A stretch of DNA of 64,000 nt, taken from assembly GCA_029255685.2 (NCBI GenBank), contig CM055317.2, forward strand, positions 74,575,460-74,639,459, written 5' to 3'. The stretch is from Silene conica (lineage: Eukaryota > Streptophyta > Magnoliopsida > Caryophyllales > Caryophyllaceae). The position numbers were made by a program, and so were the translations under genes. The notes beneath the pieces are model-generated. The model was not told the origin of the DNA and did no database searches. It saw only the letters and a list, made by a program, of their open reading frames with translations. Shown here piece after piece: positions 39,351 to 51,270 of the stretch. Numbering within the stretch: the stretch's first letter is position 1; every line of letters begins with the position of its first letter.

Positions 39351-42139
39351 TGTTTTCTTTTTGCTATTAGTTTTCACAATACTAAGGCTATGTTTTGTCA
39401 ACAACTGATTTTTTACAAAATTCAGCATACAACTTTATGATCGATCTTCTTCATGTAATGTGCACTTTGGAATCTTATATTGTAAGTTCTCTGTTTTGAT
39501 CTCCACATATCTCGTTTATTGTGAAACTGACTGGTTATGCATTCCCATATTAATGTAATTGATGATATTTGGTTGTTCATCCATGCTTATCGTGTATGCT
39601 CGATTTTTCTATGTTTCATGAAGCATATGTTGTGAAGTTGGCGCCAAATATACATGGTTTTGGTAACCGAATCCATGTGGTATTATTGTGATTGATGCTA
39701 CATGCTGCTTTGTTTAGGCTTTTTTGAGTTTTCTTGTTTAGATTCAGTTTGTATCAGACTTCTCTTTGTTTAGTCTTTTTTTCCTTATGAATACGCAATT
39801 GTGGTTTCCATGCTGAAGCTATGACATGTGTTTAGTATTGATGGCTATATGTAGGTAGATTTTCCTAATGGACATAGCATCCTCCTCCCTCCATATGCAC
39901 ATAACTGATTGTTGGAATTACGCCAGTGAAAGTTTAACCAATGCACAGTGTTAAGCGTCTGAGCCTGCCGTCATATCTACCAGTTGCCATAGTGTGGCAA
40001 TTTTTAACATCCCAGCAACTCACAGGAGTTAAATTTACTTCAATTTATGTCTATTAGGCACGCCTGGCAGAATCGATAGCTGAAAGGACACCGCATGGCG
40101 CCTTGCACCTCTGTGTGGCATGTGCCTTCAGCGGTTTCGAAAACAATCACTCTCATCGGAGTGCTTTGGATGTGAATGTGATGCCTGCTTTGGATCATGG
40201 TGTCCTGTGCTAACTAATCTTCGTTGTAAAACGAGTCCCAACTTTAATGTTTGATGCCTTTCTGACTATTCCTATTTCCATTAGTATTTTCCCTTGGTAA
40301 GTGTAAATAACCTTGTATTTGTTATGAATACACCACATCAGGTTCGTGATACGCTGTTGTTAAGTGTTTGTTTCATAGATTTTGAGCAAGTGCCATGATA
40401 AATTACTCTTCGAATTTATTCAAGTCTCATTGCGGGTCTAGTGAATCGGGTGACGTAGCTTGTACCCACCATTGAGAGATATAGTACTGTTGCAGCATTT
40501 TAATTAGCTAATCAGGTCCAAGACTTTTACAAAGATTCAGGTCTGAGATGTTATCTTTTAATCTTATTGTTAGTTCATAAGATCTCCCTGCCTTGGGTTT
40601 TCCAGAAATTGAATTAATATTTGTTCGTCATTTCTCCTTGATACTCGAATTTCTACGTGTTGCACATCTCGGTTTCTTGTATTTTCGCTTCTGACATTAA
40701 ATATGTAGATATTACAGAGTAGTGAAAACCTTTTCAGGCATAATTGATGAGGCCTGCAGTTTGTTCAAAGTTGTTTTTGATTGGAATTCCACACAAACTG
40801 TTGTTTCATCATTCCCTTACTTGTTCTTTGATCTCATCATTCTTGACTGTTCGTCTACAGATATAACATCATTGAATTTCAACATGGTTACAATCGCTGC
40901 ATCGTTTCTTGTATTGTCACACAGCGGTTTGCAAATATGCTGAAATACAAGCTAGCAGCAAGATCATGAGCTTTGCCTTCTCTTCTTTGTGCACCATCAT
41001 GTCTTATTAAATTCAACAAGAACAAGTGTGTTCATCATCATTTTCTGAAGCTCAGGTCTGTTCCTGAATTGATTCTTTTACCATTCTTTCATACAGAGTA
41101 TCGCTATATTGTTAGTTGTCGTAACTCCGTGTCCCTACTCCCTACTACACTTGTTGATAACTTTTGTTTTTTCTTGCTTGATAAATATTGCTGCGTATGA
41201 ACTATGAAGTATTGGCCTGAAGGTGGCAATTAGGTCGCGGTTAAGGTAGCATGGATTATATCGAATTCTGCTTTTGTTTGGTTAGTATCAACATCGGTTA
41301 TTTGCTGTGTTTTTTTCGAGTCTTTTATTTTGTCAAAGGTTTTATAAGTTATTAATTGCCGACTTGTTTTTTATTCCGTCACAGTTTGATAAGTATAATA
41401 GAAGGCCATTTCGTAAATGAATAGTTTCCTTAAACTTACAGGTCTGTTTGGTTCGTGTAGTAGAGCTGAATGAACGAAATGAGGAGAGGGAGAAAGGTAA
41501 GGGAATGATGAAACAACAGTCTGCACCACCCAAACCCCCCATCTGCCACCCTAAAACCCACTCCTACCCTAAACCTCCACCTCACAACCATTATAGCCGC
41601 CACAATCTCTGCTGCACCGACCCACTTGTCTTTGCTGAAGTGTAATGTCTTTTTGAATACTCCATATCTGATATCCTATGTTACTCTGACTCGGCTTGAA
41701 GGATAGGACACAGCCACACGGGTACGTATGCAACTAATGCAAGTGTGGGACACGGTTTTTTTATGAAAAAAGTTGAAGTTTTTGGTCTAAAATGAAGTGT
41801 CCGAGTGTCATACCAATGTTCGAGGATCAAGTGTCGGATAAGGGTACGAGAGGTCATATGAAGTGTCAAAGTAACAAAGCTGATATCCATAGGGAGTCTT
41901 TGTTTTCGTTCCGAAGTTTTGAGAGGTGTTAATTCGAATATCGTCAACAATATATTACCCTTGTTTTTTTCTTTGGTAATTTTGTCTACAATTTTCAAAC
42001 TTAGTCCTTTTATGAGTTGAATAAATATGTGAATGTGAGCCCACAAGTCACTGAAGCGAGGAGCAACAAAGACTGTAGACTGTAGTCCCGTGTGTGATCC
42101 GTGAAACAAAGGAATACAAATACAAAAAAGCCAATAAGT
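39351..42139 (+). other. Downstream of the NKAP-like gene: 3' UTR and intergenic, no gene
   Basis: The first few hundred bases are probably 3' UTR (T-rich, TGTA-containing). The composition stays less A/T-rich than other gaps, up to about 41300, as if transcribed or formerly genic, but no coding frame longer than about 75 codons with recognisable features was seen. Near 41440-41660 is a segment starting GTCTGTTTGGTTCG, possibly a hAT-like end. Confidence 0.45.
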
Positions 42140-42360
42140 ATTGCTTGGTATCCATCACAAGCTGAAGACGGATAATATCCCTCTCACAACAAGACAAGTG
42201 GGAGAACAAGTTGGGGCAAATGAAGCATTTTTTGGATCGTGCCACTTGCATTTTGTGAGAGGGATATTGTCCGTCTTCAATGAAAATTTGTGTACAAAAA
42301 AATCACTACACCTTTACACAAATTCTCGTATGTGACGGAACTATTCCGTCTTACGCCTTT
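42140..42360. repeat. Inverted repeat related to the TGACGG MITEs
   Basis: Arms GAAGACGGATAATATCCCTC (about 42163-42182) and GAGGGATATTGTCCGTCTTC (about 42260-42280) pair. A further half-element CACAAATTCTCGTATGTGAC starts at about 42318. It looks like two decayed members of the family, one next to the other. Confidence 0.55.
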
Positions 42361-42922
42361 ATAGACTTCACAAAATTAAGTAATGGATGATTTATATTTA
42401 GACTTATACTGATTTACACAATTCATAAATAAAAACCTTAGAAGGGATGAAGGAGAGAATGTTTTCGGACAAGTTTCGAGTTGCCTTTCCATTAATTATT
42501 GCATCTTATATATACTTGTAACAAGGATAAAATCACGTAATCAATAATACGATATATACATGTAGTATATATTGTTAAGTATCACGGAGTATTTGGTTCA
42601 AAAGGTCGAAATAAATTTAAAATGTAATTGTATACAAGAGGATGATCCTTAAGTCGTCAACTTAATCCTCTTTTTTCAAAGATTTTAGAGCCTAAGCTTG
42701 TCTTATTTACATATATATTTGACCTGTTATAGATTTATTTGTGACGGATAATATTATGATAGGGAAGACTTTTGGAATAAAATATGACCGTTGGTGAAAT
42801 CCTAAAAATGTATGAAAGTATGGGAAGAAGAACAAAAGCTTGGTAGCCGACACACATGAAGTTATTTAGGACCACGCCCCACCGTTTAGTGTTGTCACAC
42901 TCTCATTTTAGCTGTTGTCTAT

Positions 42923-43182
42923 TACTCCTCCATTCTTTTTATATCACCCCATTTCATTATACACGTTTACCGATGTTCATTTTGTTTTGGTTATATCTTT
43001 AGCTACATACTACTAAAAATTATAAAAGTTTGATATTCTTAATCCTCTTATCAAGACAATCCAAAAACGATCTCACATGAATATATTTCCGTGAACGGAT
43101 TGAGAGAAAACCGACGTTGAATACTCGATTGTAAATAGTGTCAAAACAAAAATTGGGTGATATAAAAAAAATGGGTAGAGTA
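42923..43182. mobile_element. Stowaway-like MITE
   Basis: 256 bp (42925-43180) between TA dinucleotides. Ends CTCCTCCATTCTTTTTATAT and the reverse complement of ATATAAAAAAAATGGGTAGAG pair imperfectly. The internal phrase TTTGATATTCTTAATCC is shared with other Stowaway-type copies here. Confidence 0.65.
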
Positions 43183-43833
43183 TGACTCTACCATTTTCTA
43201 ATCACTACTATTTTCTCGCTCTCATTGAATTCTTTACGTTTGTTTTTATTTCTAATTGTAGAAACTTTTTAATATAACTTTTAATTTATATCACAAAAGT
43301 TAGTCATGTGAAATCTTCATTAAATTATTTATCGAATGTAATATAAATATTAATTTTTAATAGTACTTATGTAACAAACGAAGTGAGGAAAATGAAACAG
43401 AGCATTGGTATGTGTGTAGAAAGCAAACCTAAAGTATTCGAAGGAACGAACGGATGAAGTGTTATTCATGTATCGGTAATTAATGAGTTATTGTTTAGAG
43501 TCTTTAGACAATAAAACTGTCTCACAATGTGCACCGTCTTACCCAATAAATTTTGTTGTTAAATATTTCCTATTTAAATAGATAAGACAAATATAGAAAA
43601 TCACAAATAGCGTGTCTTTATGACTAGCTTTTGATAGAGATATTTGTATAATTTGTGATTTTATAAATTCTAATGAGTGAAGATGATCCCTCGTCAATAA
43701 AGTCCAACTCAAAAGCAAAAGCAAGGAATTTAATACTCAGATTTGTGTTTTTTTTGAAAATGATTTTATAATGTAATGTGTTGAGAGTCTCGATTGTCCT
43801 TGCAATGCAGCGCATGCCATACATTTCACACCT

Positions 43834-44034
43834 TATTTCATCTAGTAAATCTTGCGTGTGACGGGTTACCAATTACCATTTGTGACGGATATTTTGTGAA
43901 ATAAAATGGATATAAAATGAGTTAGTGTAAAAAGGGACCATATGAATAGTGTCGAAGAGGGAGAAAAAATGGATATTGTGTGAGTGGAAACGGTAGGATA
44001 CCGCCGTCACAAATGAAAATTTGTGTATTTCATT
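43834..44034 (+). mobile_element. MITE of the 9-bp-TSD family, 5' flank of the X8 gene
   Basis: 183 bp (43843-44025). Flanks TATTTCATC (43834-43842) and TATTTCATT (44026-44034) form a 9-bp duplication with one change. It starts TAGTAAATC and ends AATGAAAATTTGTG, and ends about 300 bp upstream of the X8 start codon. Confidence 0.82.
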
Positions 44035-44287
44035 TGTGTTACGATACACCTGACCCGTTTTAACTTTAAAATAAATATATATCTGTTTTAAACGAAAAAT
44101 GGTGAAGTTTGTATAGTTCCAAGTCCAATGTCCTGTACAACTTAAGTCTCTTTTCAATAATTCTGGCAATATCATCACTACACACAACCGACTTTCTGAC
44201 TGCCTTTGTTCATACTCTCACTCTCCAATAAACGCTGCTGTGTGCTACTCTACTCTACACACTTTCTCATCCACAAAACACTCAAAT

Positions 44288-44316
44288 AAGAAGAAGAAGA
44301 AGAAGAAGAAGAAGAT
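44288..44316 (+). repeat. (GAA)n microsatellite in the X8 gene leader
   Basis: Nine or so AAG/GAA units just upstream of the ATG at 44327, in the probable 5' UTR. It may vary in length between alleles. Confidence 0.85.
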
Positions 44317-44326
44317 AGAAAGCAGT

Positions 44327-47300
44327 ATGAAAATGGTTACTAACACTATGCACCTTGTTCTTGTCTTGCTAATCTTTGGCCTTGCTCCTCTCTCAAGTAA
44401 GTCACACTCTACAATCTCCATGCTCTCAACGTTTCCCTATGTCACCTAGCTAGCTTAGCCGGTAAAGTCACGAGTTATGATACCCACAACTCTCTTCAAA
44501 TTCCGTCAGCATCAAAATCGCCCTCTCATTCCCTTTACATTTTTCTTAAAACAAGTACCCTACCCTTTATCTTCTTTATTTTTATTTTTTATTCTTTTTT
44601 TTATAAGTTTTGTACTCCCTGATTTTTGTACACTATTCACAAGTTAACCTTCAATTTCAATTTTCTCTCAATACGTAAGAAAAACATATTCACGTGAGAT
44701 CTTGTTTAATTCGTCTTTACGAGTACATTGAAAATATATAATTTTTATAATTTTTACAAATACGCAGCTAAAAGAAATGTATCACTTGGATAAAAATGGA
44801 GGGAGTATTAGGTAAGTAATGGTAATGCCAAAGAATAAATGTCCCATGTCACTGACTCACTCTGCTCATCCAGTCATCCCTCATTTGTGACAGGATTATT
44901 TTAGTAACTATTTACAGTTAGTTGTTTATGGACTGAACCACAGCATTGTAGATTCGTAAACGATTATAGTACCAACTTATGATCATTGTTGCTCTAATTA
45001 CATTAGTGATTCACCAGTCTAAGTAACACTAAGATTTCATCTTTTTGCAATTTTACTAACATGGACGCATGAGAATGATCTTGGGTCGGGTCTGATTACT
45101 CGGACTTTAGGTGTATTATTATCGGGTCATTTATGGATTAACAGCCACTTCAGGGCAAGCAAAATTCGGAATAGATGCCTCAAATGGCGTCAATTCGTGT
45201 TTTGGGTCATACTCAACTCGTTCTTTTTTATTACGAGTCAGATTGATTAACAAGTTGCAAACGGTTATTGTTTTGCAGGTGCATCGTTCTGTGTATGTAA
45301 GTCAGGCTTACAAACTGCAGCATATCAGAAAGCAATAGATTACGCGTGTGGAGCAGGAGCAGATTGTAATCCTATAAAACCAAATGGCCAATGTTTCAAT
45401 GCAAACTCAATTCAAGCTCACTGCTCTTTTGCTGCCAACAGCTATTACCAAAAAAACGCTGCTAAAGGCGCCACCTGTGATTTCCAAGGAGCTGCCGTTC
45501 TTACTAATTCCGATCCCAGTATGTACTCGTCTTTCTCCATTTTCTCTCGACTAACGTATCAACTACAGAATAGCTCTTATAATAGAGATTATGAAATAAT
45601 AATGTTTTATGTATTCATCTATTTTCTACAGGCGGTGGAGGCTGCTCGTTCTCTGCAAGCTCTGGGTATGTCTCTTAACACAAAAAAATAACGCTTTCTC
45701 GTACGGGGTATTTTTTTTTAATATTTAGCACAAAAATTACGTTTTCTGGTATGTCTCTTAACGCCAAAAATTACGTTTTCTGCAAGCTCTGGGTATGACT
45801 CTCCAGTTTCGTGGAATGCGGAAAAAACATGGTTGAGACACTTGATTAGCATTCTCCGTATACTTGATATACTTGATGCTGTGTGAATTCTGAACATTCT
45901 GGAATTGCTGGTTTTGAACAAATTCTCATTGAACACGGAGATATCCGTCAGAAGCGGAAGACGGGTCAAGTAATACTCAAGTGATTAGATAAGACAAAAG
46001 CATAATGCTACCCCTAGTCAATTTGCTTTTGTCTTATCTACCAACTTGAATATTACTTAGTCCGTTTTCAGCTTGTGAGTTGTGACAGATATGGTTTGTC
46101 TTCAATGAGACTTACTAATGGTTTTGTTGCCGAAAGTTGTCCTAAATTTGTCCAATTGTCACAATTAGTATTTTTTACTTCCGGAATGTCGTTAAATTGC
46201 TAGTAATTTTCCGAGAATTCTTAACAATAAAAATACTTGTATAAATTGGGCGCGTCACCAGTAGACATGGTAAAATGGTAAATAGGTCGGGTTAGAATTT
46301 GAATTCTGATTCAAATTAGATTATTTCAAGCATGCTTCGGCCTTGCGGTGTGTTATTATTAAGGTCGAGAGTAAATGATTGATTTTGAAAATAAGAGATT
46401 AAAGTAAAAGAGACTACATCAATGTATATCCACCTTTGCAAAAAGCTACAACTTTATCCTGTTTACAATGGCGGAAAGGATAGCAATCGTTGTCACGGTA
46501 ATTCGCATTATGAAAGGATAGATTTTACTTGTTGAACTGTAGAAGATATCTTAGTTCAACCACTTTTCCTTTTCACATAAGGTGATAGATTAGAACCACT
46601 CCTTTTCGTCATCTAGTACCGTCATCGTATTTAACTCCAATGATTGTGTTTTTGACTCATCTGTCTGCATCCATGAGTTAAGGCTGGAGACTTGAGTGCC
46701 AAGTGGTTGTCACTTAGTTAAAGGTGTTGACGATCCAGTAGAACCGAACTTTGAGCTCTAGCTTAGGGCTCGTCTAGCTCGGTTCAATCATTAATATTTT
46801 TTTCTCATTTTTTGAAAGATAAATATAATTTTAGAAATGTTATTTAAATACTAATTGATGGAAAAAATATAATTATAAAATACCCTAAAAAAAAATGAGT
46901 CCACATTAAGTGAGTTTTTGATCGGAGTCTTGCTGAGCACATGAGCATCTGGATTTAACCGAGCTTTTGAACTCTGAGTCTTACTAAACCAATTTTGATG
47001 TGTTGATCAAGCGACCTTTTGCTAATTTACACGCTTGGTGGCTCGATCTGAATAAAGTCGAGGTGATTTTTGGAACTTCAATAACTCTATTAAGGTTAGT
47101 AACAAGATAGTAGGACTACTTGGATTTTGCCGGACTCCTTGGTAGTCGATTTTGGCTTTTGAGGATCAAATTTTAGTAGTAACTAGGTGTCGATGTCGAC
47201 ATGCCCTCAATGTGTTATTGCTAAGTCAGTTGGAAAATGACAAGTCGAGCCTCGTTAAACATCTGTATGTGTAGCTATTAAGGGTTAAAGAGAAAGGTTT

Positions 47301-48168
47301 TAAGACGAATCTCAAACTTCCGTGACAAATGAATCGACTTTGGTGTGACATATCACATTAATAGTACTCCAAAACAAGCTTTAGTGTGGACAATAGGCCA
47401 TGGAGATAAATTAGGTAGCCTTTTTTTGCACCTTGGATGTTTGTCCTAATCTTTTTTCGCGTCACATTTGTGTGGTTTCGCATGTGGCCGTTTTGTAGTT
47501 GGATCTTAGTTATTGTTTTTGCAACATAGGGCTGAAATCTTATGGTTTTGTCATGTCTCATGCTATTTGACTTTACGCGGTCTCTAAAGTCGATTGTAGG
47601 GTACTTGTGAAGTCTGCAATTTTTCTATTTAGATTTAGTCGTAGAGGATCATATCATGCTAATTGCTAAACTGAATAAAACGCGCTAGATGAGGTTGCTT
47701 CTGTTTTATCGTTGCTCAGTTCATGATTTTGTGTTAATGTGAAGTGGTTCTACAAGCACTGGCACTCCTACTCCGATCACAAATGTGCCAACAACATCTC
47801 CCACCACACCAAGCACCACTCCTGTAACTCCCGTATATGGCGGTGGCGGCGGTGGTGGTGGTACTACCATTCCAATAACTCCAGTATCTGGCAGCGGGAC
47901 CCCTCCTTCCGGCACAGGCACGGGTATGGGCACAGGCACAGGCACAGGCACAGGAACTGGCACCGGCATGAACCCAACTACCACATCTCCTCCTTACGCA
48001 CCAAATGTGGGTAACCCAACTAACACCGGGGTTCTTGGTGGATCAGGGTTTGGATCAGGGTTATCCCCAACTGGATCCATGGATGACAACCATGGGACCA
48101 AACCTGAGAGCATGAGCTTATGGTCAGCAGCTCTTGCGTCGATGATGTTAGCCATCATGTATATGTGA
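44327..48168 (+). CDS. GPI-anchored X8-domain protein, plasmodesmata callose-binding (PDCB) type
   Basis: Exons 44327-44396, 45279-45518, 45632-45665 and 47745-48168 with GT-AG borders (phases 1, 1, 2) give 255 aa. Residues 1-23 are a signal peptide (hydrophobic LVLVLLIFGLAPLS). The X8 (CBM43) domain fills about 26-100: SFCVCKSGL, YACGAGADC, PIKPNGQC, AHCSFAANSYYQ and CDF, with Cys at 28, 30, 47, 53, 62, 72 and 90. A Thr/Pro/Gly-rich linker follows, including (GT)n repeats. The hydrophobic end (LWSAALASMMLAIMYM) preceded by small residues marks a GPI-anchor signal. Family members bind callose at the plasma membrane around plasmodesmata; there is no glucanase domain. The ATG at 44327 was chosen because it begins the signal peptide; Met3 at 44333 is an alternative. 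The intron 3 acceptor (GTGAAG/TGG) is inferred from frame. Confidence 0.9.
44613..44807. mobile_element. Stowaway-like MITE in X8 gene intron 1
   Basis: 191 bp (44615-44805) with ends CTCCCTGATTTTTGTACACT and the reverse complement of TAAAAATGGAGGGAG, TA on both sides. Confidence 0.75.
45666..47744 (+). other. X8 gene intron 3 (2079 bp)
   Basis: GT-AG intron. It begins with a local repeat: GTATGTCTCTTAACRC recurs at 45666 and 45749, and GCAAGCTCTGGGTATG at 45656 and 45782, the second copying the exon 3 end and its donor site. A MITE of the 9-bp-TSD family sits at 45917-46117. The rest shows nothing recognisable. Confidence 0.65.
45908..46126 (-). mobile_element. MITE of the 9-bp-TSD family, X8 gene intron 3
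   Basis: 201 bp (45917-46117) with flanks CTGGTTTTG and ATGGTTTTG (one mismatch in nine). It starts AACAAATTCTCATTG and ends GAGACTTACTA. The interior differs from the 196-bp copies: an internal inverted repeat, GATAAGACAAAAGCATAATG against its complement CAATTTGCTTTTGTCTTATC. Confidence 0.75.
47921..47970 (+). repeat. GGCACA hexanucleotide repeat in coding sequence
   Basis: About eight GGCACR units encode the Gly-Thr run in the linker of the X8 protein. In-frame length changes would shorten or lengthen the linker without breaking the frame. Confidence 0.85.
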
Positions 48169-48733
48169 AATCGAGAATTTGCAGTCGAAAGCAGCATCAA
48201 GGGGTAATTCGGGATTCCAATGGTTATCGACTATCGTATTAGTTGGTCTGATTCGGTTCAGGTCATATGATGAAGCTTTACTGTAAGCTAAATAGGAGTA
48301 TTTTGTGGGTTCACTCCATGTTCTTCATCTAGCATATTAAGCAGTATCGACTTTCGGATGGTGTTTTAGACTTATAATTAGCTTATCAGGAAGCTGTATT
48401 TTTATTTGTTCTATGGATATATATATGTTATATACTGTATTAGAATTAGCTAGCTAGCTAGCAAGGCTGAAAAAATGCTATTAGGATTTATTTTGGTGAG
48501 CACCCAATCAAGATTTTACGAGTATTATTTCGTATATTAGAAAGGCTGAAACGATGCTGCTACCGTCATTGTCTTATTTTTTTAATTCCTTTATCTCGAT
48601 CATCGATTTAATTTTGATTAATAGTAACATGGCTTAAGTTGTTAGAAGGTATTTTCTTGCGAAATACTATTCTAAAATAAACTAACCTCAAAAATAGAAA
48701 ATCATCGTTCGCTAAGAGTGTGAAACGGTGGAG
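48169..48733 (+). other. X8 gene 3' UTR and flank
   Basis: No gene. A short AGCTAGCTAGCTAGC run lies at about 48447-48463. Two similar phrases (AAGGCTGAAAAAATGCT, 48464; AAGGCTGAAACGATGCTG, 48543) suggest a local duplication. Confidence 0.5.
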
Positions 48734-48734
48734 C

Positions 48735-49206
48735 TAGGTAGCACCAAAACGGACACGGACACGACACGGACACGGGACACGGCATGCCATGAAATTTAGG
48801 ACACGGGACACGGCATTTAATTTTAATAAAATATTAATTTTATAGTTAAAAATGTTTGATTTTATTTTTGTAAAACTATTTGATATTAATTTTAAATAAG
48901 TGAAATTAAAAATTGCCCTTGATAATAAATTTATTTTCATTTCTTATCCAAATCAATGTTTTAATTAATCTCTTTCGATAGCGATTTCTCGTCTGGAGAA
49001 CATTATTCACCGCAAATGATAACCAACTATGGTGGACACGCGACGGACACGGCTCAAATACCATGGACACGCGTCGGACACGTACCCAAATAAATGTAGA
49101 AAGTTAGACACGGCTGCTTAGGCGTCGGACACGTTTCGACGTGTGTCCGTGGAGTGTCGGTGTCGAACACGGTGTAGCTCATTACGAGAAGTGTCCGTGT
49201 TACCTA
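48735..49206. repeat. GGACACG-rich element with short TIRs and TA flanks
   Basis: The block 48737-49204 starts GGTAGCACCAAAACGGACAC and ends GTGTCCGTGTTACC, with TA on each side. GGACACG and its complement occur over ten times, mostly near the two ends, with an A/T-rich centre. This looks like a MITE with subterminal repeats. Confidence 0.6.
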
Positions 49207-49387
49207 GCGGTGGAGTGTAAAAATGGATATTTGGTGGCAGTGATCGAGGTCACTTTTGTTGTTGATTGCTATCCGAAGCTGCTACTTTTGACTACTAAAG
49301 AGTAAAGACTAAAGTTGCATTGCTTGTGGAGCCAAAATTATGGCCTTTGGTCCCTCTGGCCCATGAAACCCAGGTCTTTAGCCATGG

Positions 49388-49735
49388 GTTCTGATACCAT
49401 GTTAAATTCAACAACGGGTCGGCCACACCCGAACGGAGGAGAAAGAGTCCACAATATAAACCCAAGAGGGGTTCCACTCTAAAACCAATTGGCAATAGAG
49501 GGAGTAACCCCTTGCCTTATATAGTGATAATTCTTCTCCTCTTCTATCAATGTGGGACAATCCTCACATGTGGATTATCGAGTTTCTTCACGAAAGGAGA
49601 CATTCAATTCTTATGTTATTATTCATCTCCACAGAAGGCGTATATATATAGTACATCTCATGAGAGAAACCTAATTACATAAGTATTATAATGGCTCAGA
49701 AATCCAATGGACATCACAAAAATCATTTCATAACA
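49388..49735 (-). repeat. Ty1/copia LTR with PBS, minus strand, internal region lost
   Basis: On the minus strand the LTR (49735 to 49401) runs TGTTATGAAATG ... GAATTTAACA, followed directly by TGGTATCAGAACC (49400-49388), the initiator tRNA-Met PBS. About 100 bp of internal sequence remains (to about 49295). No second LTR in the same orientation was found. Confidence 0.75.
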
Positions 49736-50187
49736 CTCTCTTAGATCACTTACAACCCTAGGTAGGTAAAGTTGTTTCCAGGCCAGGCCGGGCCGGGATG
49801 GGCCAGGTCAGGATCATTTGGCTAGGCGGGGCGGGAGAATATTTGACCCAAACGAGGCCCATGGAGAATGGAGGGCGAGCCGGGCTGGCCGGTCTATCTA
49901 TGTAATTGTTTTTAAAAATCTTTTTATGCTAGATAGGCAGCCAAGGGTGGGTTTCATGACCCCGGGACAGTCATTGGTGGGAAGGCAGGACGGGTCGATC
50001 AGCCCGTGTGGATCGCGAACTCTACATGTATGTAAGAGCATGCAACTGAATAATGACATCATCTTAATTATTTTCGAGCAAGTATCTTGTAGAGGTCCAT
50101 TATGTCTTTAATGTCAGAACGACTTATAAAATGTTGTTAGCTAAATGATACGGAAAAATAATCCATCATATATAAATTTAAGGGTTT

Positions 50188-51128
50188 TTCTACGAGGTAA
50201 CCCGTATTTTCTCAAATCCCACACGATAACCCCGTTTTTAATTTAACCTCAAGTGGTAACCCCGTATCTTATAGAAACTAATGAGCATGACACTAAACTT
50301 TGCTTCCGTCAAATTTAGACGTTAAGTTGATGAACTGATTATACAAAACCCTTCACATACTCTCTGTTTCTCCAAATAACTTCTACAATTTAGAGTTTCT
50401 GAACCCAAAATTAAATCAATTTCATCAATCCTTTTTTGTCGACCATCCCTTTAATCAACAGCCTGAGATTTTCTTCTTTTAGTTGCGACTTAACAGGTAT
50501 TCAAAATTCTCCTTTTATTTTCCTTTGTAATTAATAACACTATTGTTTAATTCGTATTATTTGTGTTGTTATTTGTTAATTGTTGCAATTTTTGGCCTAG
50601 GTGACAACTTTTAAGGGTAAAGATTTTTACTTTTCATATACTAAGTAGTTATACTAACATAGATAATTAAGGATTAGTAGCCATGGATGGTAATCAAGCC
50701 AATTACAGAATAATGATAAATGGGGGTGATGCTAATTGTTTGGTCTTAAACAATAAAATGACTGTGAAGAGAGTTCTAATTGGATTGAATGACTAAGACG
50801 TATGCAAATATATACAAAAGACTATTAATCATGATATTATTGAAAAATGAAGGTCATGATATTATTTGAAAACGAGAAGTGGGGAATGAAGTACAAGAAA
50901 AATGAATGGAGTAGAGAAACGTAAGTGGGTTTTAGTACAAGAATGAGCAAAGAGGAGATAGATTTATCCATGTCAGCATAAGTAGTTAGCTCTATGTTAA
51001 ATTTGACCTATTGCAAAGTGAAGGTCATGTTCATTACTTTCTATAAGATAAAGGGTTACCACTTGGGGTTAAATTAAAAACAGGGTTATCGTGTGGGATT
51101 TGAGAAAACACGGGGTTACCTCGTAGAA
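50188..51128. mobile_element. Long-TIR element (about 940 bp), non-coding
   Basis: Arms of about 88 bp pair: TTCTACGAGGTAACCCGTAT (50188 on) and the reverse complement of GGGGTTACCTCGTAGAA (to 51128), continuing through TCCCACACGATAACCCC and CAAGTGGTAACCC. The interior has no ORF with known motifs. Its right end abuts an LTR fragment. Class unknown; long TIRs fit Mutator-like or foldback elements. Confidence 0.75.
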
Positions 51129-51270
51129 GAGAAGAAGAATTATCACTATATAAGGCAAGGGGTTTCTCCTCTATTGCCAATTGGTTTTAGAGTGGAACCC
51201 TCTTGGGTTTATATTGTGGACTCTTTCTCCTCCGTTCGGGTGTGGCCCAGACTCGTTGTTGAATTTAACA
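51126..51270 (+). repeat. Truncated copia LTR, inverted relative to 49401-49735
   Basis: 145 bp ending GTTGTTGAATTTAACA at 51270. It matches the reverse complement of 49401-49545 with few differences. It stops on the left exactly where the long-TIR element ends, so that insertion or a deletion removed the rest. Confidence 0.75.

Noticed and set aside
38574..39428. 284-codon minus-strand ORF
   Set aside because: Antisense shadow of the NKAP-like coding sequence; no motifs, while the plus frame has the conserved domain.
39351..41650. Search for a further gene behind the NKAP-like gene because of its milder composition
   Set aside because: No frame over about 75 codons with motifs, and no convincing exon chain; left as probable UTR/intergenic.
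47721..47984. Minus-strand ORF of Pro-Val repeats
   Set aside because: Antisense shadow of the GGCACA run in exon 4 of the X8 gene.
49770..50030. GC-rich stretch with an open frame (97 codons at 49818)
   Set aside because: Composition is due to GGGCCGGGC-like short repeats; no domain and no splice or promoter context for a gene.
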